Shown here piece after piece: positions 26,701 to 37,360 of a stretch of DNA of 64,000 bases. The notes beneath the pieces were generated by a model. It saw only the letters and a program-made list of their open reading frames with translations. It ran no database searches and was not told the origin of the DNA. Source of the stretch: Paralichthys olivaceus. Its lineage: Eukaryota > Chordata > Actinopteri > Pleuronectiformes > Paralichthyidae. The DNA is taken from contig NC_091096.1 in the NCBI RefSeq assembly GCF_024713975.1, forward strand, positions 24,391,458-24,455,457, in the 5' to 3' direction. The translations under genes were made by a program, and so were the position numbers. How positions within the stretch are numbered: position 1 is the first letter of the stretch; every line of letters starts with the position of its first letter.

Positions 26701-27020
26701 TTTACTCTGTGAGGAGGAAGAAGCCTGACACGGGAGCAGACTTGCCTAAAGGTCAATGATGTTTTCCTGAAGGTATGAGATCCACCCTGCTGGGTTGGGT
26801 CTGTTTTAGTAAGGCTTTACGTGACACTCAGGTATGGCGTTGTTTTCTCTGCAGCGCCGGCATGATCAACCACGACGTCATCATCGCCATCAACGGGCGG
26901 CCCGTTCACACCATGGAGGAAGTGAGCGAAGCCGTCCAGAGCGGCGCCGTGCTTTCAGTGTTGGTGAGAAGAAAGAATGGCGATGTTACGCTGACTGTCG
27001 TTCCCGGGGGGGCGGACTGA
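14738..27020 (+). CDS. htra4: HtrA-family secreted serine protease (IGFBP-Kazal-trypsin-PDZ), HTRA4-type
   Basis: Nine coding exons join in frame: 14738-15170, 20981-21080, 21175-21379, 23362-23556, 23658-23690, 24145-24259, 24369-24426, 24854-24949 and 26855-27020 (1401 bp, 466 aa). The order is signal peptide (about 1-17), Cys-rich IGFBP domain (about 26-90), Kazal-like domain (about 95-144), trypsin-like domain (about 165-350) and one PDZ domain (about 365-460). The catalytic residues are all present: His207 in TNAHV, Asp237 in DIALIKI and Ser315 in GNSGGP, with spacings (30 and 78 residues) equal to those of human HTRA1. Members of the family are secreted, oligomeric proteases of matrix and growth-factor substrates. 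Every intron is GT-AG; the donor after exon 4 (gtcagt) is weak. The sequence alone could be HTRA1, 3 or 4. The convergent tm2d2 neighbour, as in human HTRA4-TM2D2, decides for HTRA4. The gene structure is near certain; the paralogue is likely. Confidence 0.9.
14780..15170. other. CpG-rich block over htra4 exon 1
   Basis: The exon coding the IGFBP and Kazal domains is strikingly GC- and CpG-rich (for example gcccgcggccgctccagg) against AT-rich surroundings. This is consistent with a small CpG island at the 5' end of the gene. It also explains the long antisense open frame at 14866-15141, which is a shadow. Confidence 0.6.
15995..16590. repeat. Degenerate purine-rich fish repeat, two segments
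   Basis: Segments at about 15995-16235 and 16395-16590 share their character with 17605-18040: long runs of 'acaaa', 'caggagg', 'aaaacaaagac' and phrases like gacaggtgcaggaaatc and caggaagtagagacaca. This is the style of a common fish repeat that begins ctgtcacgat. The fragment is old and diverged, and its boundaries are approximate. Confidence 0.4.
17605..18370. repeat. Fish dispersed repeat beginning 'ctgtcacgatc', interrupted by an insertion
   Basis: The start ctgtcacgatcaaaggagca is followed by gtggacccaaaaatgcagaa and a long A-rich body with gacaggtggcacaggacaaa and aggcaggaagtcaag. The same body style resumes at about 18203-18370 after a 162-bp segment with LTR-like ends (18041-18202). 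The element is widespread in fish genomes; its class (possibly LTR-derived) cannot be settled here. Confidence 0.5.
18041..18202 (+). mobile_element. Possible short solo LTR
   Basis: The 162-bp segment starts tgtaactaatg and ends ggttgtaaca, so it has TG...CA ends. A polyadenylation-like ataataaaaa occurs near position 18122. It interrupts an older A-rich repeat. No target-site duplication is evident (flanks cgttta and gagggg), and no internal retroelement sequence follows, so this is tentative. Confidence 0.3.
19357..19645 (+). mobile_element. SINE-like element ending in 'atggatgga'
   Basis: The head gggtggcacggtggtgcagc and the phrases ctttctgtgtggactttt, gacctgtccaggatgtaccc and gattggctccagcttccacc are a familiar teleost SINE/retroposon sequence. 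The 3' end is cgatggatggata. Related pieces are at 38226-38327 (same strand) and 60218-60450 (opposite strand). It is not coding; the antisense frame 19391-19705 is a shadow. Confidence 0.7.
19850..20720. repeat. Probable old dispersed repeat, class unknown
   Basis: Phrases such as gagtgtaggatcaaataca, catttcaggtttatatgaat and ttaggggcaggatgcag resemble a long repeat frequent in fish genomes, but diverged. The open frames are badly broken. I cannot assign a class or clean ends. Confidence 0.3.
21380..23361. other. htra4 intron 3
   Basis: A nearly 2-kb intron between the exon carrying the catalytic His and Asp and the exon starting at 23362. The right half holds the nested repeat at 22820-23168. 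The rest is AT-rich with no feature seen. Confidence 0.7.
22820..23168 (-). mobile_element. Dispersed repeat with a palindromic MITE-like piece nested inside
   Basis: The outer element runs from cgaggacccaaatgcaag to ttgaggacccagagtcatga. Within it, at about 22895-22985, sits a palindrome-rich segment (gagctcactatatagagctc, then actctatatagta) followed by gtgagtgagtgggtgatttg and gacacagcc. That pattern is typical of a teleost non-autonomous element built around 'actatatagt' and 'ctgtgtccaaa'. The long antisense frame 22710-23078 is only this repeat read through. Confidence 0.5.
24950..26854. other. htra4 intron 8
   Basis: The intron between the exon ending GRAAS and the last exon. It contains MITE copy C at 25141-25379 and a more GC-rich, non-repetitive block at about 26200-26770 whose role is unclear. 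No alternative exon with matching phase was established. Confidence 0.6.
25141..25379 (-). mobile_element. MITE-like element, family M, copy C (internally deleted)
   Basis: It starts taaaggttcagtatgtagtg and ends aatcgtacacactgaacctt, so both terminal inverted repeats are intact. It carries the family core in reverse (gttgcatgttgcagctga, gatgaaacacactagtgaaa) but is about 110 bp shorter than full length. It lies in htra4 intron 8. Confidence 0.75.
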
Positions 27021-28890
27021 GACTACAGATCAAATGCGAAGAATGAATGTACTCCATCATACTGCAGTGTACTGGACTGAGTGGTTAAACAGCTGTGGGT
27101 GATGTGCACTGTATTTTCTGGTCTATTGTCTGCTTACAAGAGTGACGTAACTGGAGCTTAAAGAGGTTCAATGGTTCAAGGTGTAAACAGAGTGTGTCCA
27201 CTTTCTGTTCAACGCATTGTATAAAACTCCAGGGCAGACACAAAGTAGTCCTCAATGAACTGGAGGTGAGTGGCTAAAATTGTTATTTATTCCTCCTTCT
27301 CGAAAAAAGACAAATTATATTTTTCTTTAAAAAAATATTTTCGTTGTTTTTTACATGGAGGTGTAATTTGCCCAATAACACACTAGCATTCTGCTAATGC
27401 AGGTTGAGGCTTCTTGAATGTCTGTGACAGGACAGCTTCCTCAGAGTCTAAGGCAAAGTGAAATTGTGAAGTTAAAAATGACCATCTACCAGAAGACACA
27501 GTTGTGATAGACTGTGTCAATCTTGTTATTGTAATGATTAGTGCTTGATTGATGGGTAAAACCAAAATGACTAATGCCATTAAGTGGTCACAAATACTTA
27601 AAAAAGGTATTTCACTATAATAGAAAAGGTGCACATCTAATCTTATGTTACTGCATCTATTGTTTGGGCCGCTCATATCAAAACATGAAGACATTTTTTT
27701 ACCCCATAAACAGGGCTAAGGCTTCAAGCCAGTGTTGAGGTGGAAGTTCTCCCTATGTTAGAGATGTTCTGGTGTGAAGACATTTTGTCAATTACTCTTT
27801 ATTAAAAGGCAAGGGCCATTTTCAGCCACCATTTTCCACAAGGTTGGGCAATCACAGATGGAGATATCATCAAACATAATGATACAAATTTCTCCTTCTG
27901 TGACACGGAGCAAGACAACACACCGCTTTCTGCCCGACAAAAGCAACTGAGCAACAACAGTAACACAACACCAGTGATCACAAACCACTGTATTTGACCG
28001 ACCAGCCATATGTAAATGCCCACACTCTTTTTTACACGAGCGTTGGTCACAAAATAACATGCAGGGATGCTCTGTACTTCACAAGCCGGTGGTTAAACGG
28101 TTGTTTGACTCAAATCAATGCAGTTAGTTGAGGTTTTATTATCCAAGGTTTTTAGAGATCCATCTCTGCCTCCAGCCTAATGCAACATGTGAGATGAATG
28201 AGTTCCATGTGTGCTGCTCACACCACTGAAAAACCAGATTCCTGCACCAACTTGTACGTCCAGAGACAATGTGGACAATTAAGACTGTGAAGTAGCTAAG
28301 GAGTCACCAAGGAGTTAAAAAACACGACTCTTGCTGCATTCCCAGCATTCTGCAAGTTTTAGAGTGATCTTTTTATCCCCATAAAGTCCCTGCTCGATGG
28401 AGGAGGAAGGAGATCACATTAAAGACAACAGAAGGTCATATGACAGAGTCAGGTGGAGCAGAGGATGATCCCGGAGAGAGACATGCAATAAGAGAGTGAG
28501 AGTTTTTTCCCCATTAACTACTAAAACGTATTTGCCTTATCAAAATATAATGAAGATCTAAGGACCCCCACTTCAATCAGAAGATACTTTACAACAGTCA
28601 GCTGTTTGGAAGAGGCGGGAGAGTTAAAGAGAATTGAGAATGAATGAGACATAGAGAAAGTCTTCCTGAGTGAACTTTCCCTTAGCCATTGTGGTTATGA
28701 CGATGTTATTGGTTATGACGATGTTATTAAGAGAATATTCATTTTGTCTGTGATAATTTGGATTCAATCCACTTCACTTAATAATCTCTGATGAAATGTT
28801 TGAATGACAGGGCTGGACCTCACATGAGCTCTGTTCATACCCAAGAAAAAAACCTTGATTGGTGAAAACTGATGTGGCTCTTCCACGAAT
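27021..28890. other. htra4 3' UTR and intergenic DNA
   Basis: It begins with the htra4 3' UTR; no unambiguous canonical polyadenylation signal was found close to the stop. Antisense open frames at 27383-27694 and 27788-28060 lack domains. A perfect 18-bp tandem duplication (ggttatgacgatgttatt) is at 28693-28728. Confidence 0.5.
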
Positions 28891-29263
28891 TAAAGGTCCA
28901 GTGTGGAAGATTTAGGTGAAAGGGATCTAATGGCAGAAATTTAATATAAAATTATCCTAGTGATGTTTTCACTAGTTCGTTTCATCTAAATTGTATGAAA
29001 TGTTGTTTTCTTTACCTCAGAAAAGGTCTTTTATATTTAAATACTTTATATTTACATTGAGGGGACCCTCTCTACGGAGGCCGCCATGTTTTTTACATTA
29101 GTCCAGACTGAACAAACTAAACACCTTTTGAGTTTTTATGACAACTGAAGCTACCACAGGTTCTTTTTCATGTTTGGAAGGAGAGGGTGAGGTGAGGGGT
29201 GTTCAGCTGCAACATGCAACTTCAACACTAGATATCACTAAATTCTACACACTGTACCTTTAA
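28891..29263 (+). mobile_element. MITE-like element, family M, copy B (full length)
   Basis: It starts taaaggtccagtgtggaaga and ends tctacacactgtacctttaa, giving clear terminal inverted repeats of about 18 bp flanked by TA. The core closely matches copies A, D and E. At 373 bp it is the best-preserved full-length copy in the window. Confidence 0.85.
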
Positions 29264-31481
29264 GACCAATCTCTCTGTGTTTTGATAATTCATATTTTGC
29301 ATTGAGGGTGGATGCACAAACCCCACAGTCTAATACTATTGGAGCTGAAGTAAGAACTTGATTTCTAATGTGGGGCAAACGATCCATCAAAAGTTATCTG
29401 TGTGCTCAACATTATGTGCTGAGTGACTTTTTAATACTGGATGTGTGTTATCATCACAAATGTTCACATTGAGTTTGGTTGAAATATTCAAAACACAAGT
29501 CAGTGCACTGAGCCTCTGACATCAGCATGTGTGAGCCTTCGTGTTTTATGAAGTTCATGCATATTTATTCTTCCATAAAATATTCCACTCACTCTTTTTG
29601 CCACAAAACAGATTATGATAATGGTTATGTTATAGCCCTAATTATACTTGTGTAAATAAATGTAATATATGGCCAGTCATTGTTCTTCAGTCTTTTATTG
29701 GCATTCTACACTTCACTGACCACGGCCCATTAAATCCAGTCAGAGAATGAAGAGGACACGCTGTACCTGATACTTTTTATTGAGTCATAATGAGCGTGAA
29801 CAGTTTTAATACAACACTTCCCTCTCACCATTGTTACAGTGGAGATTCTCTTCCTGGAGCATGTGAGTGTTTTAATAAAAAAGTTAAAGACAAAGGAAAA
29901 AAGTTTTTTTTAAGCTTCATTTTATTTTAGAAGTTGAAAAAAATGACACAAATTTAAAAGAAAAGAAAATGAGTGTATTCCGCTAATGCTCCCAGGAACA
30001 TGTACGCCTCAACACATAAAACATAAGGCAAATAAATAAATAGTGCAGTGGATTAAAGTTAAAGAATATAAAACCAAGCTTCTGCTGGGCGGGTCGATAT
30101 TATTTACAGTATTTTACAAAGCCCAGAGTCCACAAATTAAAGTTTCACTACACACCATGTTTTATACAAATGAAGGGCGACTATGCGGAGCTGGGTTTGG
30201 ATTTAACAAAGAAGACATTACATTCAGATTGAAGACAAGACCTCAGACATGGAAAGACTCTCTAATATTTGACAGCTGGGTAAGACTGCATATGCATTAC
30301 CATTTTGTGAACTAAGTGGAAAATTGCAAAATGGAAAGCTGTGATTTAATGCTCGCCCTCTACAAAAGATGTTTAGTCGCCTGAAAATATATTGCCTGCT
30401 AAAAGCATATTGCTGCTGCAGGATGACAGCGGTCGACTCGATGACGCTCATGTCTTCTTCAACTTTTTATGACAACACCTCAAAGGGTTTTTATGGTTCC
30501 TTGGGTAATGAAACCTGCTCAATCTGTGAAAAGAGCACATAAACCTTCCATTTAGGGTAAAACGAGAAATTTAACAAAGCAGGATAAAAGGTGAGGATTT
30601 TAATATTTAATGTGAGACCTGAGCTTAGCTGGATAAAGCCAATGAAAATCTGAATTTGTTTTAGTTTCAGACATTTGGACAGGGCCAAGCTCGACTCCTG
30701 AATGCTAAGGAGGGAAGTGCTCCCACACAGCTCAGAAGTAAAGTTTTAATTTTTCTTTTTTTAGATGGAGGAAGATATTGCATTCCACATCTCAAAACTA
30801 CTAAATCACCACCTCACTTATGTTATCACCAACCATCTGTAGTTCTGCGTTCTCACTTGCTGGAGGCTGAAAAGTTAATCAGTCTAAGTACAGTCTGAAG
30901 GCAGGAGAGCAGAAATGTGATGGACTCCAGCAGCAGAAGACAGTAAAAGCAAAGCTGGGCTACTTGTCAGTGTAGATGTTGCCCTCAGGCTGTGGTTCTA
31001 AAATCACTGCTCCAAGTTCAACTGGAGAGGAGGATTCTTGGTTGACATGCAAAGTCATAAATATGATCAGAAACTGCCAGCTGGGTTATATGATCTTTGT
31101 CGAATAAGACGTATATCAGGACGTATACCTTCCATCGAACCTCAAACTCTCCAGGATGTGGAAGTTCATTCCTAAACTGGGACCAAAGAGCAGGAAGTGC
31201 CTAACTTTCTGCCGTTAGAACGCTCTGTGAGATTGTAGGTCACGTCAAAACACTGAATTGAGGCAAAACAATCTAGTTAAATACAAATAAACCGATAGAA
31301 GTAAACATGAAGTGACATAGACAGGTGTCGATTGGACAGTCATCATCCAGCATCATCATGTAGAGAAAAGTGACAGAAGATCCTGCTGAACCATGTTACA
31401 AAATGAGCAACACGTTAATATGGAGTGATGCTTACTGTTTAGTTTTGTTTCATTAAATTATTAAATCAATAAATGACTGGG

Positions 31482-31529
<48 letters not shown>

Positions 31530-32664
31530 TGCTTATACAGAATAACTTGGTGATAGTTGGCAATTGTAGGTATTCCTGCTAAGATCACACAATGCAGAGG
31601 TTTTCAGTCAGACAATGTGGGCCTCCTCTGACAAACCACCTCACCTCATCTGAATAACTTATTTTCTCTGTCCTGGGGCATCTGAGTTTCTGTCTCTGTG
31701 AAAGTGAAATCCACCAAAAAACGTATATCTCTCAGCTCTCTCTCTTTAACCAGATGACACAAAATGAAATTCTTTTTACTTCAATTCCCTGAGCCTCCGC
31801 TGAAACTGTGTGGTGGCCCTCCTCCCAAGTCCCGTGGCTGGTCGTCTTGCCTCTGTACCACACTACACCCAGAGTCCAGCCGAGTCCATACTGTCTTTCA
31901 CACTACTTAGAGTTAGCCACAGCTAACCACACAGATCAGGTGCTTTGTGGTGCAGACTGAACACTGTGTGTGGTTAGTTTGTGGTTTTATGATTTTAGAA
32001 ATGCAAATATGTGATTTCAGCATTGATTAAAAAAACTAAACAAAGCAGTTCTACAGACTGTGAACTGTCCAGAAAGCATTCTTATTAGCAGTGTATACAT
32101 TTATGTAAAATTTGAACTCTGCTTGTGTCCTGCTCCTCATCATGAATGCCAGAATGAATCACAGCACATAAGTTGTGCAGACATATTTTTTGGGGGGAAT
32201 TTGATTTTCCACGTGGGTCGACGCAGCACTGATGATACAGGAGGACAGTTGCCAAAACTGTCCAATCAAGCTATAAGCTATCTGTCAGTCCACGTGACTT
32301 CCTGTTGATATGTAGGTTTGTTTGTAATAAATCAGTGTGAGGAAACCAAACAGATCAGAACTAAAAGGCAACGATAAATCACTTTTTTCTGTGGTTCAGG
32401 TTAAATGAACCAAACCGGCGTCAAAGTGACCTTAGTTTACGATTTAGTACTAAAAGAATGGACTGATGACACTGTCAGCCTGGTGAGAGCCGTGAATACT
32501 GGAGTCATTCCGAGCTCTTTTCTTTTTAAGGTCGTAAATTTCAAGTAAATTTAATTAGAATGAAATCATTTTTCCCAGGAGTCCTCAGCCGGTCTTTGGA
32601 CTTGATATTAAACTGATCGAACCGAGAGGGGGTCAGATTCCTCGGTCACACTATTCTTTTGGTG
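29264..32664. other. Spacer between the convergent htra4 and tm2d2
   Basis: AT-rich DNA holding a (ta)n microsatellite at 31483-31527. The left-hand part of the tm2d2 3' UTR must lie at the right end. A minus-strand ATTAAA-type signal (tttaat on +) at 32550-32555 is about 110 bp past the tm2d2 stop. No gene was seen. Confidence 0.5.
31483..31527. repeat. (TA)n microsatellite
   Basis: An uninterrupted run of about 22 TA dinucleotides, read directly. Confidence 0.97.
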
Positions 32665-35600
32665 TCAGTAGTATGTGCACCAGTTGCTGTAATCACTGGG
32701 CATCAGGCTGCCGGTGATGAGCAAAATCAAGTCCACAAACCACCAGATTCCCAGGCCTCCCAGGGTGAGCAGCTTCCCGACAGCGGTGCCGGTGTGACCC
32801 AGGCAGAAACGGTCGACCCCGAAACAACCCAGGAAGAAGGAGTACAGCAGGGTGGTGATGAAGTAGTGTCCAGTGTATCTGTGGAAAACCAGCGGCCAAA
32901 CAGATGCAGGGGGTCAGGGTGAGCCAGATAGAGATATCATCAATTGTGACATTAGAGTAAAACAGGACCGTTAAGTGTTACATTTCATTTAAACATGATT
33001 TCTAAACCTACAGCTGTTCAGTGTAAAGATCCATATACATGTATGACAAAATAAATATTCCAATATTCAGGTAGAAATAATGGAAATGCAATTATGATAA
33101 GAATGAAATACAAACGAGTTCAAAGACGCAAATACAGAACACACAATCAATACAATATCTGTTGGGTCCAGTATAAGGATGTGGGTCCGGTACAGATAAG
33201 AAACAGGACATTACAGACTTCAGAGGCAGTGTGAAACCCACAGCTGGATTTTCCGCAGTGTCTTTGTTCAGATGTTGCTTTGATCATGTCCAGCTGCTGC
33301 ATATCTCTGATCTCTGTGCAGTTTCAATAAAGATTAACTTCACGTGCTGTCGAATGAGGGACGCTGAGTGAGCGGGGGGTGCTGCGCAAATAGGGTGAGG
33401 TGGTGGTTCGACATGTTTGTAAACATTGCCCTCTAGTGGTCTTCATGATACTACAGCATTTATGTCATTAAACTGAATCAGTTTCAAATATTGTATATTT
33501 CTTTTTAAATTAATTTGCAGATATTGAAACATCTGGTTTAGCTCCCATCCATAAAAAATGGATAGAAGCATTACTCAGTCAATACTAGATAAACGTTTGA
33601 TTTACATCTGAATGCTTGTTACTCTGTAAAATATTTTCTTGTCTCAGTCGTTTCTGTGTTTACTGTATTTAATCTCTCATTACCACATACAACTACAAGT
33701 TTATGAATTTAAGAAGTTTTCCTCATCGTAATCGAGGGTTAAGGGGCGAGGGGGTTGTACCTTTTAAAACTTGTTAAAGTCTATTTGGCTTCTTTTTTTT
33801 TGCAATCGTTGTTTGTTCTTAAAATATAAAAATATACAAATCTAAATCTAAGGGTGTATACAAACATGTTTAATGACCACACCAATGTATACCGATAAAT
33901 GTAAGGGCCTCTGTTACTCTTGTATACACATCAATAAAAAAAATATCCAACAGGAAAATTGTTAAGCCCTATGAGGCAAATTGTGATTTGAGAATATGAG
34001 TTATACAAAAAACTGAATTTGATCGTGTGTGTGTGTGAGCAAGAGAGAGAGCAGAGTCGGGAGGGGCTGAATGAATGCATTTGCACATCTCTAAGAAAGA
34101 TTTGACCAATTTAAGAAAAGCATCAGATATTATATGTTGGTGTTGATATTTTTGCAATGGCTACAAACAAATCAATGCAAGGTCACTGAGAAGAGTAAAA
34201 ATAGGTAGAAACTGCACTTACTTGATGCAGGGCACTTCTCCTCTGAGGAACTCTCTGGATCCAGCACACTCTATATCATCGAGTGCAGTGCATATCACAC
34301 GAGTGACGTTCACTTCTTTCTGAGTCTGGCCCCCCCACTGATGATAACAAACAAACAAAGATAAGAAAATATAAGAAAATAAGGGATGTGCTGTGTCATC
34401 AACATCACGATCACACCAGCTTCACAAACAACACTTACCCCGACACAACCGTGGCCCAGCTCGTCCCGAGCGCTGTAGTTCCCTGCATGATCCACAGGGT
34501 CCTGACAGTGGACGAACTCATCAGGTCTTCATCGTACAATGAAAGAAAGACATAAGAGAGTGAGGGATGTGGTTTGTCTCTGTAACTGGACGTACGGATG
34601 ATCTGTAACATTTACACACGCCAAGCTCCATAGACAAAACCTAACAATTAACAATCCCATGTAGAACAACGCTAACGCCCACAACTTTATTACTGGGTTA
34701 GTAAGTTCAATGTATTACCATACTAATACTTATTTAGTTAGCTAGCAAGCTAACAGAGGCACATCAGCAGGACACGGTGCTGGACCACAGACTGTATATA
34801 AGGGACACTGGACCACAGACTGTATGTAAGGGACACTGGACCACAGACTGTATATAAGGGACACTGGACCACAGACTGTATATAAGGGACACTGGACCAC
34901 AGACTGTAAATAAGGGACACTGGACCACAGACTGTATATAAGGGACACTGGACCACAGACTGTATATAAGGGACACTGGACCACAGACTGTATATAATTG
35001 ACACTGGACCACAGACTGTATATAAGGGACACTGGAACACAGACTGTATATAAGGGACACTGGACCACAGACTGTATATAATTAACACTGGACCACAGAC
35101 TGTATATAAGGGACACTGGACCACAGACTGTATATGAGGGACACTGGACCACAGACTGTATATAAGGGACACTGGACCACAGACTGTATATGAGGGACAC
35201 TGGACCACAGACTGTATATAAGGGACACTGGACCACAGACTGTAAATAAGGGACACTGGACCACAGACTGTATATAAGGGACACTGGACCACAGACTGTA
35301 TATAAGGGACACTGGACCACAGACTGTATATAATTGACACTGGACCACAGACTGTATATAAGGGACACTGGAACACAGACTGTATATAAGGGACACTGGA
35401 CCACAGACTGTATATAATTAACACTGGACCACAGACTGTATATAAGGGACACTGGACCACAGACTGTATATGAGGGACACTGGACCACAGACTGTATATA
35501 AGGGACACTGGACCACAGACTGTATATGAGGGACACTGGACCACAGACTGTATATAAGGGACATTGGACCACAGACTGTTTATGAGGGACACTGGACCAC

Positions 35601-36399
35601 AGACTGTATATAAGGGACACTGGACCACAGACTGTATATAAGGGACACTGGAACACAGACTGTATATAAGGGACACTGGAACACAGACTGTATATAAGGG
35701 ACACTGGACCACAGACTGTATATAAGGGACACTGGAACACAGACTGTATATAAGGGACACTGGACCACAGACTGTATATAAGGGACACTGGAACACAGAC
35801 TGTATATAAGGGACACTGGACCATAGACTGTATATAAGGGACACTGGAACACAGACTGTATATAAGGGACACTGGAACACAGACTGTATATAAGGGACAC
35901 TGGACCATAGACTGTATATAAGGGACACTGGACCACAGACTGTAAATAAGGGACACTGGACCATAGACTGTATATGAGGGACACTGGACCATAGACTGTA
36001 TATAAGGGACACTGGACCATAGACTGTATATAAGGGACAATGGACCACAGACTGTATATAAGGGACACTGGAACACAGACTGTATATAAGGGACACTGGA
36101 CCATAGACTGTATATGAGGGACAGATTACTCACAGATAGCTGCAGAGGACAACAGGAGACGGGGGTCTGTACTCGAACGTGTCGGTGTCATTCTCAGGGT
36201 CCACCGGGATCTCGTCCTTCGCCTCGTCGGGCGGCTGCTCGCTGAACGGGAACCCGGTGGCTCCCTGGCCCGGAGAGGAAGCAGGGCTCTCGGTGGTGGA
36301 GGAGTTGTGGGAGTGGATCCCCCCCAGACATTGTAACAGAATGACGGACAGCAGCAGGAGGACTTGTCCGCACAGCAGAATATAACTCACCGAGATCAT
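32665..36399 (-). CDS. tm2d2: TM2 domain-containing protein 2
   Basis: Four coding exons on the minus strand: 36134-36399, 34439-34526, 34222-34337 and 32665-32878 (684 bp, 227 aa; human about 214). All junctions are GT-AG and keep frame. The N-terminus has a signal peptide ([19 protein letters not shown]), then a Ser/Pro/Glu-rich linker and a Cys-rich lumenal region with N-glycosylation sites. The last exon is the TM2 domain: [20 protein letters not shown], the DRF-type motif in GVDRFCLG, and a second helix near [14 protein letters not shown], ending SNWCTYY. TM2D family members are two-pass membrane proteins; TM2D1-3 are linked to Notch signalling and amyloid biology in other animals. The start at 36399 aligns with the human start; an upstream in-frame extension to 36525 is probably 5' UTR. 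It is convergent with htra4. Intron 1 is mostly a 28-bp minisatellite. Confidence 0.93.
34772..36124. repeat. 28-bp minisatellite, about 48 units, in tm2d2 intron 1
   Basis: The unit begins ccacagactgtatataaggg and continues acactgga; it is 28 bp long and repeats without spacers. Recurrent variants are ccatag or aacacag for ccacag, tatatgag or taaataag for tatataag, and tataattgac or tataattaac. The variant pattern repeats exactly after 336 bp (12 units): taaataag at 34905 and 35241, tatataattg at 34991 and 35327, tatataatta at 35075 and 35411, and tatatgaggg at 35131 and 35467. The array thus contains a higher-order duplication. Because 28 is not a multiple of 3 and the unit has no minus-strand stop, it gives spurious long open frames (463 and 448 codons). 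The array ends about 4 bp from the splice donor of tm2d2 exon 1. Confidence 0.97.
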
Positions 36400-36530
36400 C
36401 GTCGCTCTCAGAACAACACATTCATCCTCGTCAACATTCACAGAAACAGCGACACGGCGTTTGTTTGGGCCGTCGTCTTCTTCTCTCGCTTGTATTGGCA
36501 GTTGGCAAATAACACTCCAGCGCACTACCG
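36400..36530 (-). promoter_or_regulatory. tm2d2 5' UTR and proximal promoter region
   Basis: A CpG-containing stretch directly upstream of the tm2d2 ATG, more GC-rich than the flanking DNA. The frame stays open upstream to 36525, but the encoded residues are not part of the known TM2D2 N-terminus. No TATA box is obvious, consistent with a housekeeping-type promoter. Confidence 0.4.
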
Positions 36531-37360
36531 CCGCCCACTGGTGTTAACTGTGAATTACAATTATTAGTACTTAAATGCCTAACGCCTTAAATATGATTAT
36601 GTACTGTGTTGTAGCTATGTTCCAGCATCAAACGATTTACATTTAAATAAAAAAGAAAATATATATGTATATTTTTATTTTATTTTAGATTTTAAGAGTT
36701 TTGCAGGCCAGGACAATGAGAATACACTGATAGGGTCACTCTAATGTCGCATTGCATTCTCTTTGTCTACACCTCACAGCTCAGAATTACTGGAACAACT
36801 GCAAACAACTACTGCAAATAAATAAATGAATGTATGTGTGAAAGCCAGCTTTTGTGACACTCTTAAAGGGATATGAAGATGTATGTGTTTAAAACAAAAC
36901 CACGATTGAGGTTGGTTCAAACACTGCTGGGAGATAATTAAGCAATGAGAAATATAAGAAAGTCAATGTGTTTCAGTAAATGGTCCTCATGTGTACATGT
37001 AAACCAGGCCAAGGTGCACAAAGTCCTCTAAATGTCATCCTCACATGTCATCTTAATACTGCTGGTGCACATTTGGTTTCATGGTCGCCTTTCTCCCTTC
37101 CATATCCATCTCTTACCACCTCTCCGTTGAAGTTATACTTATTTCAGATATAGCAGACAATAAGAAGATGCTGATTTGTAAGACACCATATCCCAAAATA
37201 TATTTTTTTAATATACTTTCCCCATACCTTCCCCAAATAGTCTTGAAGACATGTATTTCAGCTGAGAGGGAGAGAGAGAGAGAGAGATGATGTGTTGCCC
37301 AGTTTGTGATTATACACACACGCAGTTATAATTGCTGTTATAACTGTTGTCAATAACTAT

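Noticed and set aside
34772-36124. CRISPR-like array
   Set aside because: The units are contiguous with no unique spacers, the genome is a vertebrate, and no cas genes are present.
34742-36133. Very long minus-strand open frames (463 and 448 codons) with 28-residue periodicity
   Set aside because: They are read-through of the 28-bp minisatellite in tm2d2 intron 1. The unit lacks minus-strand stops and cycles through all three frames; the 'protein' is a by-product, not a gene.
36400-36525. N-terminal extension of TM2D2
   Set aside because: The upstream codons are in frame but charged, and they do not resemble the family; the start at 36399 aligns with the known protein and precedes the signal peptide.
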